Assembly: GCA_004123355.1 (NCBI GenBank)
Contig: SCHM01000006.1
Coordinates: 310,001 to 374,000 of the forward strand
Origin: Amphirosellinia nigrospora
Taxonomy: Eukaryota > Ascomycota > Sordariomycetes > Xylariales > Xylariaceae
Reading direction: 5' to 3'
Length of the DNA stretch: 64,000 bases
Shown: piece after piece, positions 10,748-21,081 of the stretch
How positions within the stretch are numbered: position 1 is the stretch's first letter
How the letters are laid out: the number at the start of each line of letters is the position of its first letter
Made by a program: the position numbers and the translations under genes
The notes under the pieces: model-generated
The model's database searches: none
Seen by the model: only the letters and a program-made list of their open reading frames with translations
What the model was told of the DNA's origin: nothing

Positions 10748-11779
10748 ATGTCCGCCGATGCCCAACAACCGGCCACCTGTCCCGTAGACCACAAGAGCAG
10801 GGAGGCTTGGCTCGAGAAGGCCAAGGCCGCATCACCGGACACAGCCCTTCCGCCATCGCACCCGCCGGTCCCGCCGGTCGATGCGAGGACGAAGAACGCG
10901 GAAAGCTGCCCTGTCGACCATGGCGCGCGCGAGGTGTGGATGCAGCAAGCCCGCGCCGCCTCAGAAGCGACAGCGAATACGCCTCTGAACCAACCTGCTC
11001 CATCAACATCAACACCGTCACAGTCACCCCAGACCTCCTCAACATGGCGCTCCTACCTCCCATTCTTCTCCTCCGCAGGCGCGACAACGAACTCGAGATC
11101 CTCCCCATCACACATTCCCACACCAGGGCCTCCAAAACAGCTGGGCCTAGACCGCGAGGTATCCACGATCCCCCGAACATCGACTCTCCCGACAGGAAGC
11201 AGCGGCGACCACGCACCGGCAAACAATGAGCAGGAGACGGGATCCGACAAGGCGACCGGGAACTGGATCTACCCATCCGAGCGCATGTTCTTCGAGGCGA
11301 TGAAGCGGAAGGGCCACGACCCGCAGGCGGCCGACATGCGGACTGTGGTGCCGATCCACAACGCCGTCAACGAGCGCGCGTGGGCCGAGATCAAGGCGTG
11401 GGAGGGGCCTTGGATACGAGGGAGCAGGTAATCCCCCACCCGCCTCTCTTGAATTCACTCTTCGTATCTGCCACTGATGGAAACTAACTATCCACAGCTG
11501 CAACGGACCCCGTCTACACTCCTTCAACGGCCTCAGCACGCAGCTGTCGCCCAAGGCGCGCTTCAACACCTTCCTAGGCTACCAGGCGCCCTTCGACCGG
11601 CACGACTGGGTCGTCGACCGCTGCGGCAAGGAGATCGAGTACGTCATCGACTTCTACGCCGGCCGGAACCCTTCCAGCGGCGCCGATGGGAAGCTCTCCT
11701 TCTACCTCGACGTGCGCCCCAAGCTGAACTCGTGGAGGGCGTCAAGATGCGGGCATTCCGGGCTGCGGGGCTGGCGTAG
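10748..11779 (+). CDS. Holocytochrome c synthase (cytochrome c heme lyase)
   Basis: Attaches heme covalently to apocytochrome c or c1 in the mitochondrial intermembrane space. Two heme-regulatory Cys-Pro motifs ([22 protein letters not shown]) occupy the first about 60 residues, followed by a Pro/Ser/Thr linker. The conserved core reads [30 protein letters not shown], then [34 protein letters not shown] and [14 protein letters not shown]. Exon 1 runs to 11427 (AG|GTAATC) and exon 2 starts at 11498 (CACAG|C). I chose the ATG at 10748 ([15 protein letters not shown]). The frame is also open to an upstream ATG at 10664. After LNSW the expected ending continues one frame over ([14 protein letters not shown], stop 11777-11779), so one G seems missing at 11734-11735. 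CYC3-type and CYT2-type cannot be separated here. Confidence 0.88.
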
Positions 11780-12119
11780 ACTAGCGAGTCTCGAGTAACT
11801 GAGCCTAGTAGTGGGTTTAAGCACCTGTTAAGGGAATGACAAGACTATCGCTTCTCGTTGGTGAGTGGCAATGTAAATAAACTGTATAACTAATGCATGC
11901 ATGCACGGTAGCATTTTCGGGGCGGGACATGAATGCCGTAAATAGAGAGGGGAAAGGCAAGGCGTTTAGGTATATCATGAAGGGCATAGACAGCTTCCTT
12001 CGCTGCTCATGTCATGCAGGCAGCATCTCTACTGTACAAATCTCATAACACCACCATTGCAGTGTTGCGTGCTCTACTTCCCATACACATGATCGTACAC
12101 TTTCTTTCTCGTTTCATTC

Positions 12120-13440
12120 TTACTCGACCACGATCCGCACAGCGGGACCAGTCTCCATCGCTCCAGTCTCAAGATCCCACCCCGCGCTCGCGATGGCCTT
12201 CCAGAACTCTTCGTTGACGGCCGATCGCGGACCATCCAGAGCAGCCAGCCACGCCTCAATGGCACTAACAGTTGTGGCGCCTTCCTTCAGATATATCTTC
12301 TGGCCTTTTCCTCCTGTAACGATGACGTACTGGGTGTGCTGGAACGGCAATAAATCGGGTGTGGTGAGCTCCCCTGCCACTGGGGGCTTGCGCGCGAAGT
12401 CGGTATTGGGCGCTTTCCAATGCAGGATGTGCTCCTTGGCAGCGACCTGGTCGGGCCGGAGTACACGACCGCTGCGCATGAACTCGGTGTAAATCATGGT
12501 GGCGCGCTGCTTGTTCAGCGTGCGCATCTGCACGGAGCGGACGGCCTGGTAATTGGTCCACAGATGGAGGACGACGAGCGCCACGGTCCACAGCCAGACG
12601 GCGAGCTGGCCCTCGATGAATCGCACGAAGACGCTGCCCGCCAGCATCCCGAGAAGACTAATAACGGTCTCCTGGCTGCCGTCTTTGGCGTTGAGCTCGG
12701 CGAGGTTACCGGACCGCGCGAAGTGTGCGCTGAGGCTCGCCTTGGCAGACGTACCCGAGACGCCACACAGCGCGCGCAAACCCCCGACATGCAGAGTGCG
12801 AGGACCTTGGCGGGGCCCGGGAGCGCAGGCGAGAGGACGTCGAGGAACATGGCCGAGTCGTTGAAGATGTCGGCGAGGAACCGGTAGTACTTGCACTCGG
12901 GCTCGATGGCCTGGCCTACTCTGTGCGCGAACAGGATCGTAGCTAGACGGCCAGTCGACTCCTGGAGGACGGTCAATAGCACGGCACCTGTGGCGGAAGA
13001 CGCCGCATCTCCCACGCCGAAGCCCTGGAGCACTGCCCGCGAGGACAGCAATCCGGCTATGGTACTAGAAAAGGCCTGGAGAGAGTCCTGTATCGGAGAT
13101 GGGATGTATCAGTATAGTAGCTTAGCGTGAGCGCCAAGGAATACACCCATGCTGATTATCCTTGTACTAATAATATCTATACTACCAAGCAATAATGAGG
13201 GAAAGAGAGAAGAAAAAAGCCAGTCTTGCAAGCGTAGGAATTATAAAGCACCCAACTCACATAGATCTGATAGGGCGTGTAATCACGGGTCACGGTATGC
13301 GGATAGCCTGCTGGCAAAAAGACATCGAGCACCTCGCGGGCATAACTGCGGTGTTTGACCTGGGGTCTGCTATCGTCGTCGTAGACGCAGAGCACGCCCG
13401 ACTCATCAGATGCACTGACAAGCTTCGGTAGCGTCGCCAT
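12120..13440 (-). CDS. RUS1/DUF647 family membrane protein
   Basis: Member of the ROOT UVB SENSITIVE (DUF647) family, membrane proteins whose plant members act in UV-B and vitamin B6 homeostasis. The fungal role is unknown. Exon 1, 13440-13261, ends in DVFLPAGYPHTVTRDYTPYQIY. The intron is 13088-13260 (GTGAGT...ATACAG). Exon 2 continues DSLQAFSSTIAGLLSSRA and GFGVGDAASSATGAVLLTVL, both family hallmarks. SAHFARSGNLAELNAKDGSQ is the central signature. Hydrophobic segments follow (LLGMLAGSVFVRF, WLWTVALVVLHLW), then a soluble C-terminal half with the WLAALDG region. The frame breaks at the C-run 12781-12785, and one extra base there would restore MSGGLRALCGVSG. It lies tail-to-tail with the heme lyase gene. 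Confidence 0.87.
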
Positions 13441-14126
13441 CTCAACAACTGGTTTCGAGCTTTAGGGAAATAGGGCAAGGAAAGAGCGGTATGTAAGTGG
13501 TGATGATCTGTGTGGCGTAGTAGAAGAAGTAGTGTCGATAGGTAGCTACGTAGGTGATGTTCTAGACCAGGTATGGTTGAGCTTGGCAGGGTCTTGGGTA
13601 GGTTAGGGATTGAGAGGCTGATTGATGATCACTTTACCCCACGATGACCCCGCTGTACGTGGTCTAGGCCGTTGTAGCTGCCCCAGTAAATAGCTTGCTG
13701 ACCTTCTGCATGGAGGGGCAGGCAGAGCTGTTGGGTACTTGAGTACCTACCTACATAGAATATAACGACCTCTTATACGATTAGGTATTGTTTGCTATAG
13801 AACAATATACACACAATCCGCAACACAACTTTACCAAAAATTTTATTGTGCGATATGGCAAGGGCAGAGAAAGTGGGGACAAACACAAGACGGGTCATTG
13901 TTTGTGCAGTTGCTGAATTATGTTCTCTTCTTGAGAACAAATCTTATGAGTTATCTAGAGACTGCACCCAACATTGCAATCGTCTCTGGGCCGACAAACA
14001 CAATGTAGATGAAGCCAAATAAAAAGTATTAGCCTTGGAAGCTTCACAGACATCGGCACTGTAGCCATCATCATAACTTTATTCTTTTCCATCATCATCA
14101 GAACCAAGTTCCCTAGCGTACCTAGT
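13441..14126. other. Intergenic between two divergently placed minus-strand genes
   Basis: Upstream region of the RUS gene and 3' side of the MARVEL gene. It contains pyrimidine/purine tracts and TACCTACCTA-type motifs but no open frame of interest. Confidence 0.5.
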
Positions 14127-14847
14127 TCAATATTCAGTTCCAGGCCGATTGGCAGCTGGAGTGCCACCACGACCACGACGGGTGAGGATGTAGCCCAGAC
14201 ACACCATGAGCATTCCGAAGAGGAATCCGACAAATTGGAAGCTGTAGTCAGCCCGGGCCGCCTCGCAGCGACCTACGGTGAGATCCTTGCCGTCGTCACT
14301 GACTGCTTGTGGGCATAGAGGACCCTTGTCAGTATGAATGCAGCCAGCATTGAGAATCTTGTTCATGTATCGGTTGTACTGAGAATGGTCATCCATTGCG
14401 GTGCAGCTTGACACGGTCTGCATGGCCGCAGTGAGAGACTGGAGATGCGTTAGTATTAAGATGATATAATAGGCAAGCATTTGGGTCGTTTTGGGGATAG
14501 TAAGAAGTGGTAAACTTACAACAGCGCCGGCGAGATAGATGAACGCCACAACTGCGTCCAGGCCCATCAAGAGCTTGCCGTCGATGTGATCAAGCCAAAG
14601 AGCAGCCATACCGAAGACCGAAGAGATGAACCCAATAGCTCCTACAAACGTGCCGAAACCAGTCTCCGCAGGAACCGCGCCGATCGCCTGGTGTCTAGCC
14701 AGAGTGATAGAGAGAGAGAGGACAATGGCGGCGATTAGCATCTGCCAGAAAGACGGTCAGTGATTTACCAAGACGACGATTTGAAGTGATGGCTATGATG
14801 AGACTCACGAGGAAGGCGCGCAGGCCAATTCCCATAAGTGACAGCAT
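14127..14847 (-). CDS. MARVEL-like four-helix membrane protein
   Basis: Three exons: 14847-14809 (13 codons), 14741-14520 (74 codons) and 14438-14127. Donors are GTGAGT and GTAAGT, acceptors are GGCAG and CTCCAG, the second intron has a CTAAC branch, and all phases are zero. The product is about 190 residues with four hydrophobic segments: LIAAIVLSLSITL, GTFVGAIGFISSVFGMAALW, GLDAVVAFIYLAGAV and FVGFLFGMLMVCLGYILT. The loop before the last segment holds cysteines (SSCTAMDD, NAGCIHTD, GPLCPQA). A short basic tail (RRGRGG) ends the chain. This layout is that of the fungal MARVEL-domain family (plasma-membrane or vesicle proteins of unknown specific role). No frameshift is seen. Confidence 0.78.
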
Positions 14848-15248
14848 CTTGTGAAGTATGCCGGGTGGACACCTTGAACGCTTCGTTGTACACGTGTAGC
14901 AGGCTATGGTTTTCAGTGGGTAAGTGGCTTCCTTATGATAGGTATGGACTTGGGACTGTAGATGGAGAAACAGGAGTACATGTGGTAGGTAAGGACAGTA
15001 GGTATAGCAAGTCATGTAGGTACATGCTTCCCGTGAGACGGAAGGATACTGGCATGATATGATATATGCATGTTTTCCGACACGCCTGGCAGGTGCTACT
15101 TCTATAGGTAGGCGCCTATATACGACCTTATTGCTCTTTCCTTAACAATAACATACCTACTGTGTCCCGCAGCCAATAGCTACTAGAAGCCATGCTTGGA
15201 CTATTCATCTTGTTGCTGGTAAACTGAGCAGGTTTCCTCGCGAACAGG

Positions 15249-15725
15249 ATGGTATTCATGTGCCAGGGAAACCATATGCTGCCATTGCATTTGTTGAGGT
15301 CCGATGGTACTGGTTATCTTTACCTGCCATCACTTGGGTCGTCGGGGCTGTGTTTCTCCTACAGCTATGTGGATTTGCCGTCGAGAAGGCCAAATCTATG
15401 GAAACCATCGAGCTTTCCATTGACCTATCACGGATTTGATGCCGAGGACCTTGAAGTAATCAATTCCGCCGCCGCCGAAGTCGATAAAGTCAGTGGTATG
15501 GAGAGTCTCACGAAGAATCTCCGGGCCAGATTTCGAAAGATTCCATTACTGGCCAAGTCAGGTTCACAAAACTGTAGCATTAGACAGCGGAACGGGCCGC
15601 TGGCGATTTCGACTCGGAAGGATGAACCGACTAGTATACGCGAATATGAGATGATTGAGGTACAATTAATGGACGACCTCTTTCAAACAACTTACATATC
15701 TAACAATATACGTTTATTCGCATAG
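15249..15725 (+). pseudogene. Remnant of a fungal multi-pass membrane protein C-terminus
   Basis: Around 15306-15400 one frame reads WYWLSLPAITWVVGAVFLL, like the last membrane helix of large fungal integral membrane proteins (WWLxLPxxxxxxxxxFLxxT). In the neighbouring frame the usual following block appears, PNLWKPSSFPLTYHGFDAED (family form: LWKSSxLxLLxHGxD), then a tail with LTKNLRARF. The two blocks are in different frames and no N-terminal region is found upstream, so this is a decayed or truncated copy. Family recognition rests on recalled proteins, not on a search. Confidence 0.5.
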
Positions 15726-16200
15726 CGTTCTTAAGACCCCTTGTCGGCGCCGAAGATTATAAATAACTTTGTGGCATGGAAATCTATAGACACTATAGAA
15801 TCTCGAACCTACTTTTAATTAACCCAAAGTTGGTGATTCAGCAAAACCCACCACAACTTAGCCAGTTACAATTAGGAGATAAAACCAGTCCATGCCTAAT
15901 CGTATTAAAATACCTATAACTCACTTCCTTTGTTCTGTCGTAGTCCACAATCGTCTTATTTCTTTCGATTGAACATGTATGCGTACTACTAGGATTTGAA
16001 TGCATGATGACGTAGCATTCCTTTATCCACTATGTATGTAAATGCTTGTGGAAATGTAACCTCGCTTCTATCTCCAATTCCCGGCATTTTCCGAATAGTG
16101 CTACCTTAGTCATCTTCCGACTTCACGTCTAACTTTGTTCGTTACGAAGTAAATCGAGGCCTAATTCAACCGGCGCTTACTTCAACTAGAAAAAGCGGTC

Positions 16201-16883
16201 ATGTCCATTTCTCAAGGCGACATCAGCCCAGACTGGCGACCCAAAGCCATCGTCTTTGACCTCCTTACGGCACTTATAAACTCCTGGGATATCTGGGATG
16301 CCTCTACACCATCAGGCACTTCAACCGATGGCAGGCGCTGGCGCGGTCGCTATCTTGAAATCACATTTGGTGCGGGTGTTTACGTTGCTTATGAGGATCT
16401 AGTAAAGCAAGCGGCGAAAGATGTCGGCCTGCCGCCATCGGCACCAGAGGCGCTACTACGGGAATGGGAACATCTGCCAGCGTGGCCTGAAGTTGGGGCG
16501 TGTTGCGGTCGTTGAGGAAGCGGGGTTATAAACTCGCAGTGGTAACGAATTGCTCCAAGCATCTTGGACACCTGGCAGCCCGCTCGGTTGAGAAGTCCAC
16601 GAGCGAGGGAAGCGAAAGATTTACATTCGATGCTGTCATTACAGCTGAGGAGAGCGGGTACTACAAACCTGTTAGGGCCGCATACCAGGCTGTATTGGCT
16701 GCTATAGGCGTTGAACCTGGCGACGTGTTATTCGTTGCTGGGAGTGCTGGGGACGTCCAAGGTGCTACTGATGCTGGTATGGAGGTTGTCTGGCATAACA
16801 AGGTCAGATTAACCAAGAAGGGGACCGCAGTTCCACTCAAGGAGGGCCATTCGCTAGACATTGTTTTAGAAGGGTTCTTGTAA
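16201..16883 (+). CDS. HAD-superfamily hydrolase (2-haloacid dehalogenase-like), one frameshift
   Basis: Haloacid dehalogenase-like hydrolase of about 227 residues. Motif I is AIVFDLLTALINSW (nucleophile Asp in FDLLTA, the usual fungal variant). The cap region carries RRWRGRYLEITFGAG and YVAYEDLVKQAAKDVGL. Motif II is KLAVVTNCSKHLG, motif III lies in EESGYYKPVRAAYQ, and motif IV in GDVLFVAGSAGDVQGA. The first part ends at 16515 as written (PEVGACCGR), while the rest is open in the next frame. One more G in the GGGG run at 16495-16498 gives PEVGGVLRSLRKRGYK. The true substrate cannot be inferred. Confidence 0.85.
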
Positions 16884-17465
16884 TCTCAAATACCAGCATT
16901 TAAATAAATACCGACTGCTACCTAGGTAATGTAGCTACGCCAGAACCTTAGTTTTCAATGAAGCCTTTGGAGTAGAACTTAGAAGCCCGGATTTTGATCC
17001 TAGCCTATGCCTTTGGGGGTCCGTATAAACAAGGCTATATCAACTAATATCTCTTCTCTTCCTGTAACTGATGGCTTCTGTTGCTTATCTGCATAACTTG
17101 TACCTGCCTTCCTTAGGTAGCAAATCTAACAAGTTGATTGTTATTGTAGCTCAATCAACCTATTTATATAGGTGCCTATATATAGGGTAGGTAGGTAGTA
17201 CCTTATAAATAAACTATATAAGTATTTCTATTAAGATACCTACATGGAAGGCAGGTACATTGATGCACCAAGTTTTATAGGTATTGGAGTACGTGAAGTC
17301 TGACCTTAGGACCACGTTCCTTCCATTATATTATATTTACCACGTCTCTCTTCGTGCACATCTTTGCCCACTACACATCTTCTGCTTCCGCACCAATTTA
17401 CCCTTCTGCATTAATGTCCCCTACGGTCCGTTTTATACCATCACAATTGATCTACATGATTCGAA
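16884..17465. other. Intergenic, TAGGTA-rich spacer
   Basis: AT-rich spacer with short palindromic TATATA and GGTAGGTAGGTA runs (about 17155-17230). No gene is supported. Confidence 0.5.
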
Positions 17466-18386
17466 ATGGCGAGTCAAGTACCGAAGGCTTGTTATCTCCT
17501 CAGCCTTCCAGTCGAGATGAACATGAAGGTGTTTTCATTCGCGCTCCTGAATTCTAGCAAAGACGTCCTCAACCTAGCAATATCATGCAAAGCTATGCAT
17601 AACATACTCAAGAATCACCAACCATCTATTCTTCTCGTTTTCCTATCTCAAATGGATCCCAGAGAACTTGCTTGTGCCACTGTGCATTATTACGCAACGA
17701 TCACGCCGTGGAAACATGCCAAAGACCTTGACGTGCCAGCTCTACAGCACCAGGACAAGTGTCTTTGCAAATTTACCGAGTGTTGCGAGAAATATTTGTC
17801 CGAGCAAGGAACAGAGATTCGCATTACGTCTCAAGAGTTTACTCTTTCGATGGTGGCACATATCCAATATATTCACGCTATTAATCAGAGGATTGCGACA
17901 AAACTCACTGATACAGTCATCGTACTCGCCGAAGGAGTACCCACCGAAATATTTACAAGTCAAAGCTCAGTTAAAATCGCTCAAGTCACAAAGGCTGTCT
18001 ATATAATTGAATAGGTTCGACTACTCTTCTTCAGATTTGAACAAAAACACATCGCATCTGATATATCGCACTTTGATCATGCATCTTCCAAGTTCTGGTC
18101 CTACTTTTCACCATCGGAAGGCTGTCAGCTTATGATGATTAATAAGCTGGCCGCTGATTTACTTCGTGGTAAGTACTGCATCGTCCAAACTGTTAGGAAT
18201 TACGTGGTTTCCGTCTCTCATTTTAGAAGAGTTACAACTAACCCTCATCTAGAAGACTTTTGGCACACAGACAGCTACGATATTTGTAATAGATTAGTCA
18301 TGCAGGAAGGCTTGAAAATGTTTGACCCAGCCGTTATCTTCACAAGGATGGTAAACGCTCTCTCGGGCTCAGTGGAGAAAGATTAG
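17466..18386 (+). CDS. F-box-like protein, possibly interrupted by a stop
   Basis: The N-terminus reads LLSLPVEMNMKVFSFALLNS, DVLNLAISCKAMHNILKNH, which fits the F-box pattern (LPxEhxxxIhxhL...hLxLsxsCKxhhxhhxxx), implying an SCF ubiquitin-ligase adaptor. The rest has no repeat domain I can name. The frame stops at TAG 18012-18014. The same frame then stays open (VRLLFFRFEQKHIASD ... FWSYFSPSEG) to about 18170, where a GTAAGT donor with a TTTTAG acceptor near 18229 would follow, and it remains readable to 18386 (LEDFWHTDSYDICNRLVMQE). Either a small intron removes the TAG, or the gene is truncated or decaying. Confidence 0.5.
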
Positions 18387-19258
18387 GACGATGAAAACGG
18401 CAATGATTATCTGAGGATATCTAAATCGATGCTGAATGAAGAAAGCTAGTTGGTAGGCCGACATAAAATAACAGAGGACTCGAAGTGGCAGCGCATGAAA
18501 CTAAAATCAGGAGTTGTTCAAAATGTGAACCATCCAGCAAATAGTAGCGCGCAGAAAAGAAACAAGTTGTTGTATCTATTACGATATTGCGTCTATGATC
18601 CTTAAGTGGCCAATTCACATGACGTCGCTTTTTAGATCCACAGCTTCTAAATAAATGGCGAATGATTCGTCATGGGAAACATGTGAAAATAATAATTGAC
18701 AAGAGCAATTCTTTCTCCCTCTACTGCTAGAGACTGGCCAAAATGCCGGAGATTGTATTTGAATGCAAATGATGTCAAAGGCTCGAGATTGTGCCAAGCC
18801 GAAGGCGGGATAGAACATTGAAACCCCAGTTTTGCATGGTGAATATTTCTTACGTAGGTTAGACCAAATCGTACCTAACTATTCGCATCGAGGAATTCTT
18901 GAGATACTTACCTCCCAACTTGGTAAATAAAGCAATCCATTATCAGGTTTGAAGTAGGGGGGCTACCTATAGGTACCTAGACTGTCTTATCTTATATGGC
19001 ACATGAATATATCTCTAACAGGTTTATTAGATTAATGAGTTGATTACCGACCCACTAAAAGCACGTACCATGCTTCTGTCTCCACTTTCGCACAGCACAC
19101 ACAAATCGAGAAATTTAACTCTTTTCCCATCTAATCCACTACGATACACTACCCACCCATCTACACTCCCATTCGCACTTCGCAACGCAACGCAACTTCT
19201 GTGCAGAAACCAACCATCTCGGATCACCACAAGTTCGTCTCTCTCGCGAATCGTCAAC
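18387..19258. other. Intergenic, RPS29 promoter side
   Basis: No gene seen. The last about 200 bp are pyrimidine-rich (CATCTACACTCCCATTCGCAC), as is common upstream of fungal ribosomal protein genes. Confidence 0.45.
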
Positions 19259-19834
19259 ATGTCTCACGAATCCGTCTGGTACAGCCGCCCCCGCAACTAC
19301 GGCAAGGGCTCCCGTCAGTGGTAGGTACATCTTCAGCACTCCGTTTCTGGTCCGTCGCCTGCGTTTTGGTGGTTGTCTATCCGGAATGGTTGCCGATAGA
19401 TACTCAATCGCCTGATCTCTTCTTCTTCATTCCCTCAACACGATGATGGATCGAGGACCTTGTCACTCTTGCTCCCAATCAACGCGAACGGCATTGTGTT
19501 TGGCGAGATGGACTTGGTGGCTAACGCCATTTTTAGCCCGAGTGTGCACTCACCAAGCTGGCTTAATCCGTACGTCTTCCTAATAATTCCTCAAAACTAT
19601 GCTATTTTACTGACATACAATGAAATTCCAGGCAAGTATGGCTTGAACCTGGTGAATATTGCCCGCTCCAAATCTCCTTGGAAATTACCTTGTCCTAACC
19701 CGAAAACCCAGTGCCGTCAATGCTTTAGAGAGAAGGCCGCAGATGTTGGTTTCATCAAGGTAAGATATCAGGAACCGTGCCGGGTCGATCAAAGGTTGCG
19801 ACTATGGCTGACAGCTTACGCGCAGTACCGGTAA
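19259..19834 (+). CDS. RPS29: 40S ribosomal protein S29 (uS14)
   Basis: Zinc-binding small-subunit ribosomal protein of 56 residues spread over five exons: 19259-19320, 19537-19569, 19632-19651, 19712-19759 and 19826-19834. Exon 1 gives MSHESVWYSRPRNYGKGSRQ. Exons 2-4 supply RVCTHQAGLIRKYGLNL and CRQCFREKAADVGFIK. The last nine bases encode Tyr-Arg-stop. Introns have GTAGGT, GTACGT, GTGAAT and GTAAGA donors with CTAAC/CTGAC branches. The two Cys pairs (CRVC, CRQC) are present, but exon 2 begins CCCGAG where CCGAG is needed, so one C is in excess at 19537-19539. Since S29 is essential, this is probably a sequence error or a splice variant I cannot see. The final residues are YR rather than the HR I recall. 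Confidence 0.9.
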
Positions 19835-21081
19835 ATCGGTCGTCGATCTCCGCGATTACGATTTCTCCCCAACATCACCAATCGATACCCTCTTGCAACG
19901 AACTCGTCGTGGAAGCATGCCGCTCAATGGGCCCGGAAACATGGGTCGGGTAGCGTCGCCCAGGCCTCGGATGCGTGGCCAATAAAAAGGATAGCATGAG
20001 CATGGAAAACGGAAGAGGGTTAGGGTACTCATCACGAAAAATACCGAGTTCTTCATACATACACACATACTCCGCCTTCGTAACATGTGACGTGTTATTC
20101 AATCGACGAAAAACAAACCATGATAAATCCGAGTTACTCTCTCTTCTCGGCTTAGCCCAGGGAACGTTGGCTGACCTGAAAGCGTGACCGTCTCTGGGGT
20201 AATAATGCAGCCAAGCTGATCATGACCATACCAGTTTCAAACGAGCATATACCTAGTAATATTAATAGTCAACCATCTCATGCTCCTTTTGAAGAGGTTG
20301 CCTGCATGCCTGCTCGCCAATTCAGAACGACGGATATTGATTCGCCTCCAGCTGTCGCAGATTCGCACTTGTTGTTTTATAACCCCTCGCGTCACAACCT
20401 CAGAATTGATTGATCAGGTCCTCATAGGAGTCCTACTGCCATAACATAATGTTTGTTATTCGTTTCCAACGTTGTGTTTAATTGAGTTCATAGTAGGGCG
20501 ATGGCGAATCGTTTGATAAATGGTTTCCGGCGACGTACCTCTGCAATCACGCCTGTTGGCAGGGTACAAAAACTCAAGTTGCTCATCACCCTTGCTCTTC
20601 ATCTAGCAGAGTCGCGGGTTTGCCTATGCTACGATGCCGCAATGTATTTTAAAGCAACCATGTGGTTGTTTGGAAACCCGGGATATGAATACGATTGTGG
20701 AAGATTCTCGTCCTCGGCTTTCTCCATTCCCAGGTCCAGGTGCCGCACAACCTCTGTACTAATGTTCTTTGAATGGAAGGGAATGTGGCTTTCGCCTTAC
20801 TCATCCATGTCTGGGTCGCCTAAACGGCGAGATTTAGTAGTGTCGCCGTGGCTAAGTTCGGAGTTAGCGGCTCTGTTGATCCCTCGGGGATTCCAGTTGA
20901 CTTAAGGCACAGGCGAAGTCTAAAGCTCCACTGGTCCTACCTCGGGCCCATTTCACACGTTAGCCTCTTTGATATGAAAAGGTCTCAATTATGAGCTATT
21001 GAGCTAATAACTTCGTAGTAAACTTTTGACCGCCATCGTTCCGCCATGTCCTGACTTGGAACGACCGGCTGAAATGATATC
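19835..21081. other. Intergenic, no gene supported
   Basis: Several short frames (for example 20222-20413 and 20501-20905) have no domain or splice support. I see no repeat or RNA gene. Confidence 0.45.

Noticed and set aside
10645-11229. Long overlapping frames on both strands of the heme lyase gene
   Set aside because: GC-rich shadow frames of a gene with clear holocytochrome c synthase motifs.
12420-12887. 155-residue plus-strand frame
   Set aside because: Antisense of the RUS/DUF647 gene, which has the family signature and a proper intron.
20501-20905. 134-residue plus-strand frame
   Set aside because: No domain, no signal peptide, no splice evidence, and unbiased composition.
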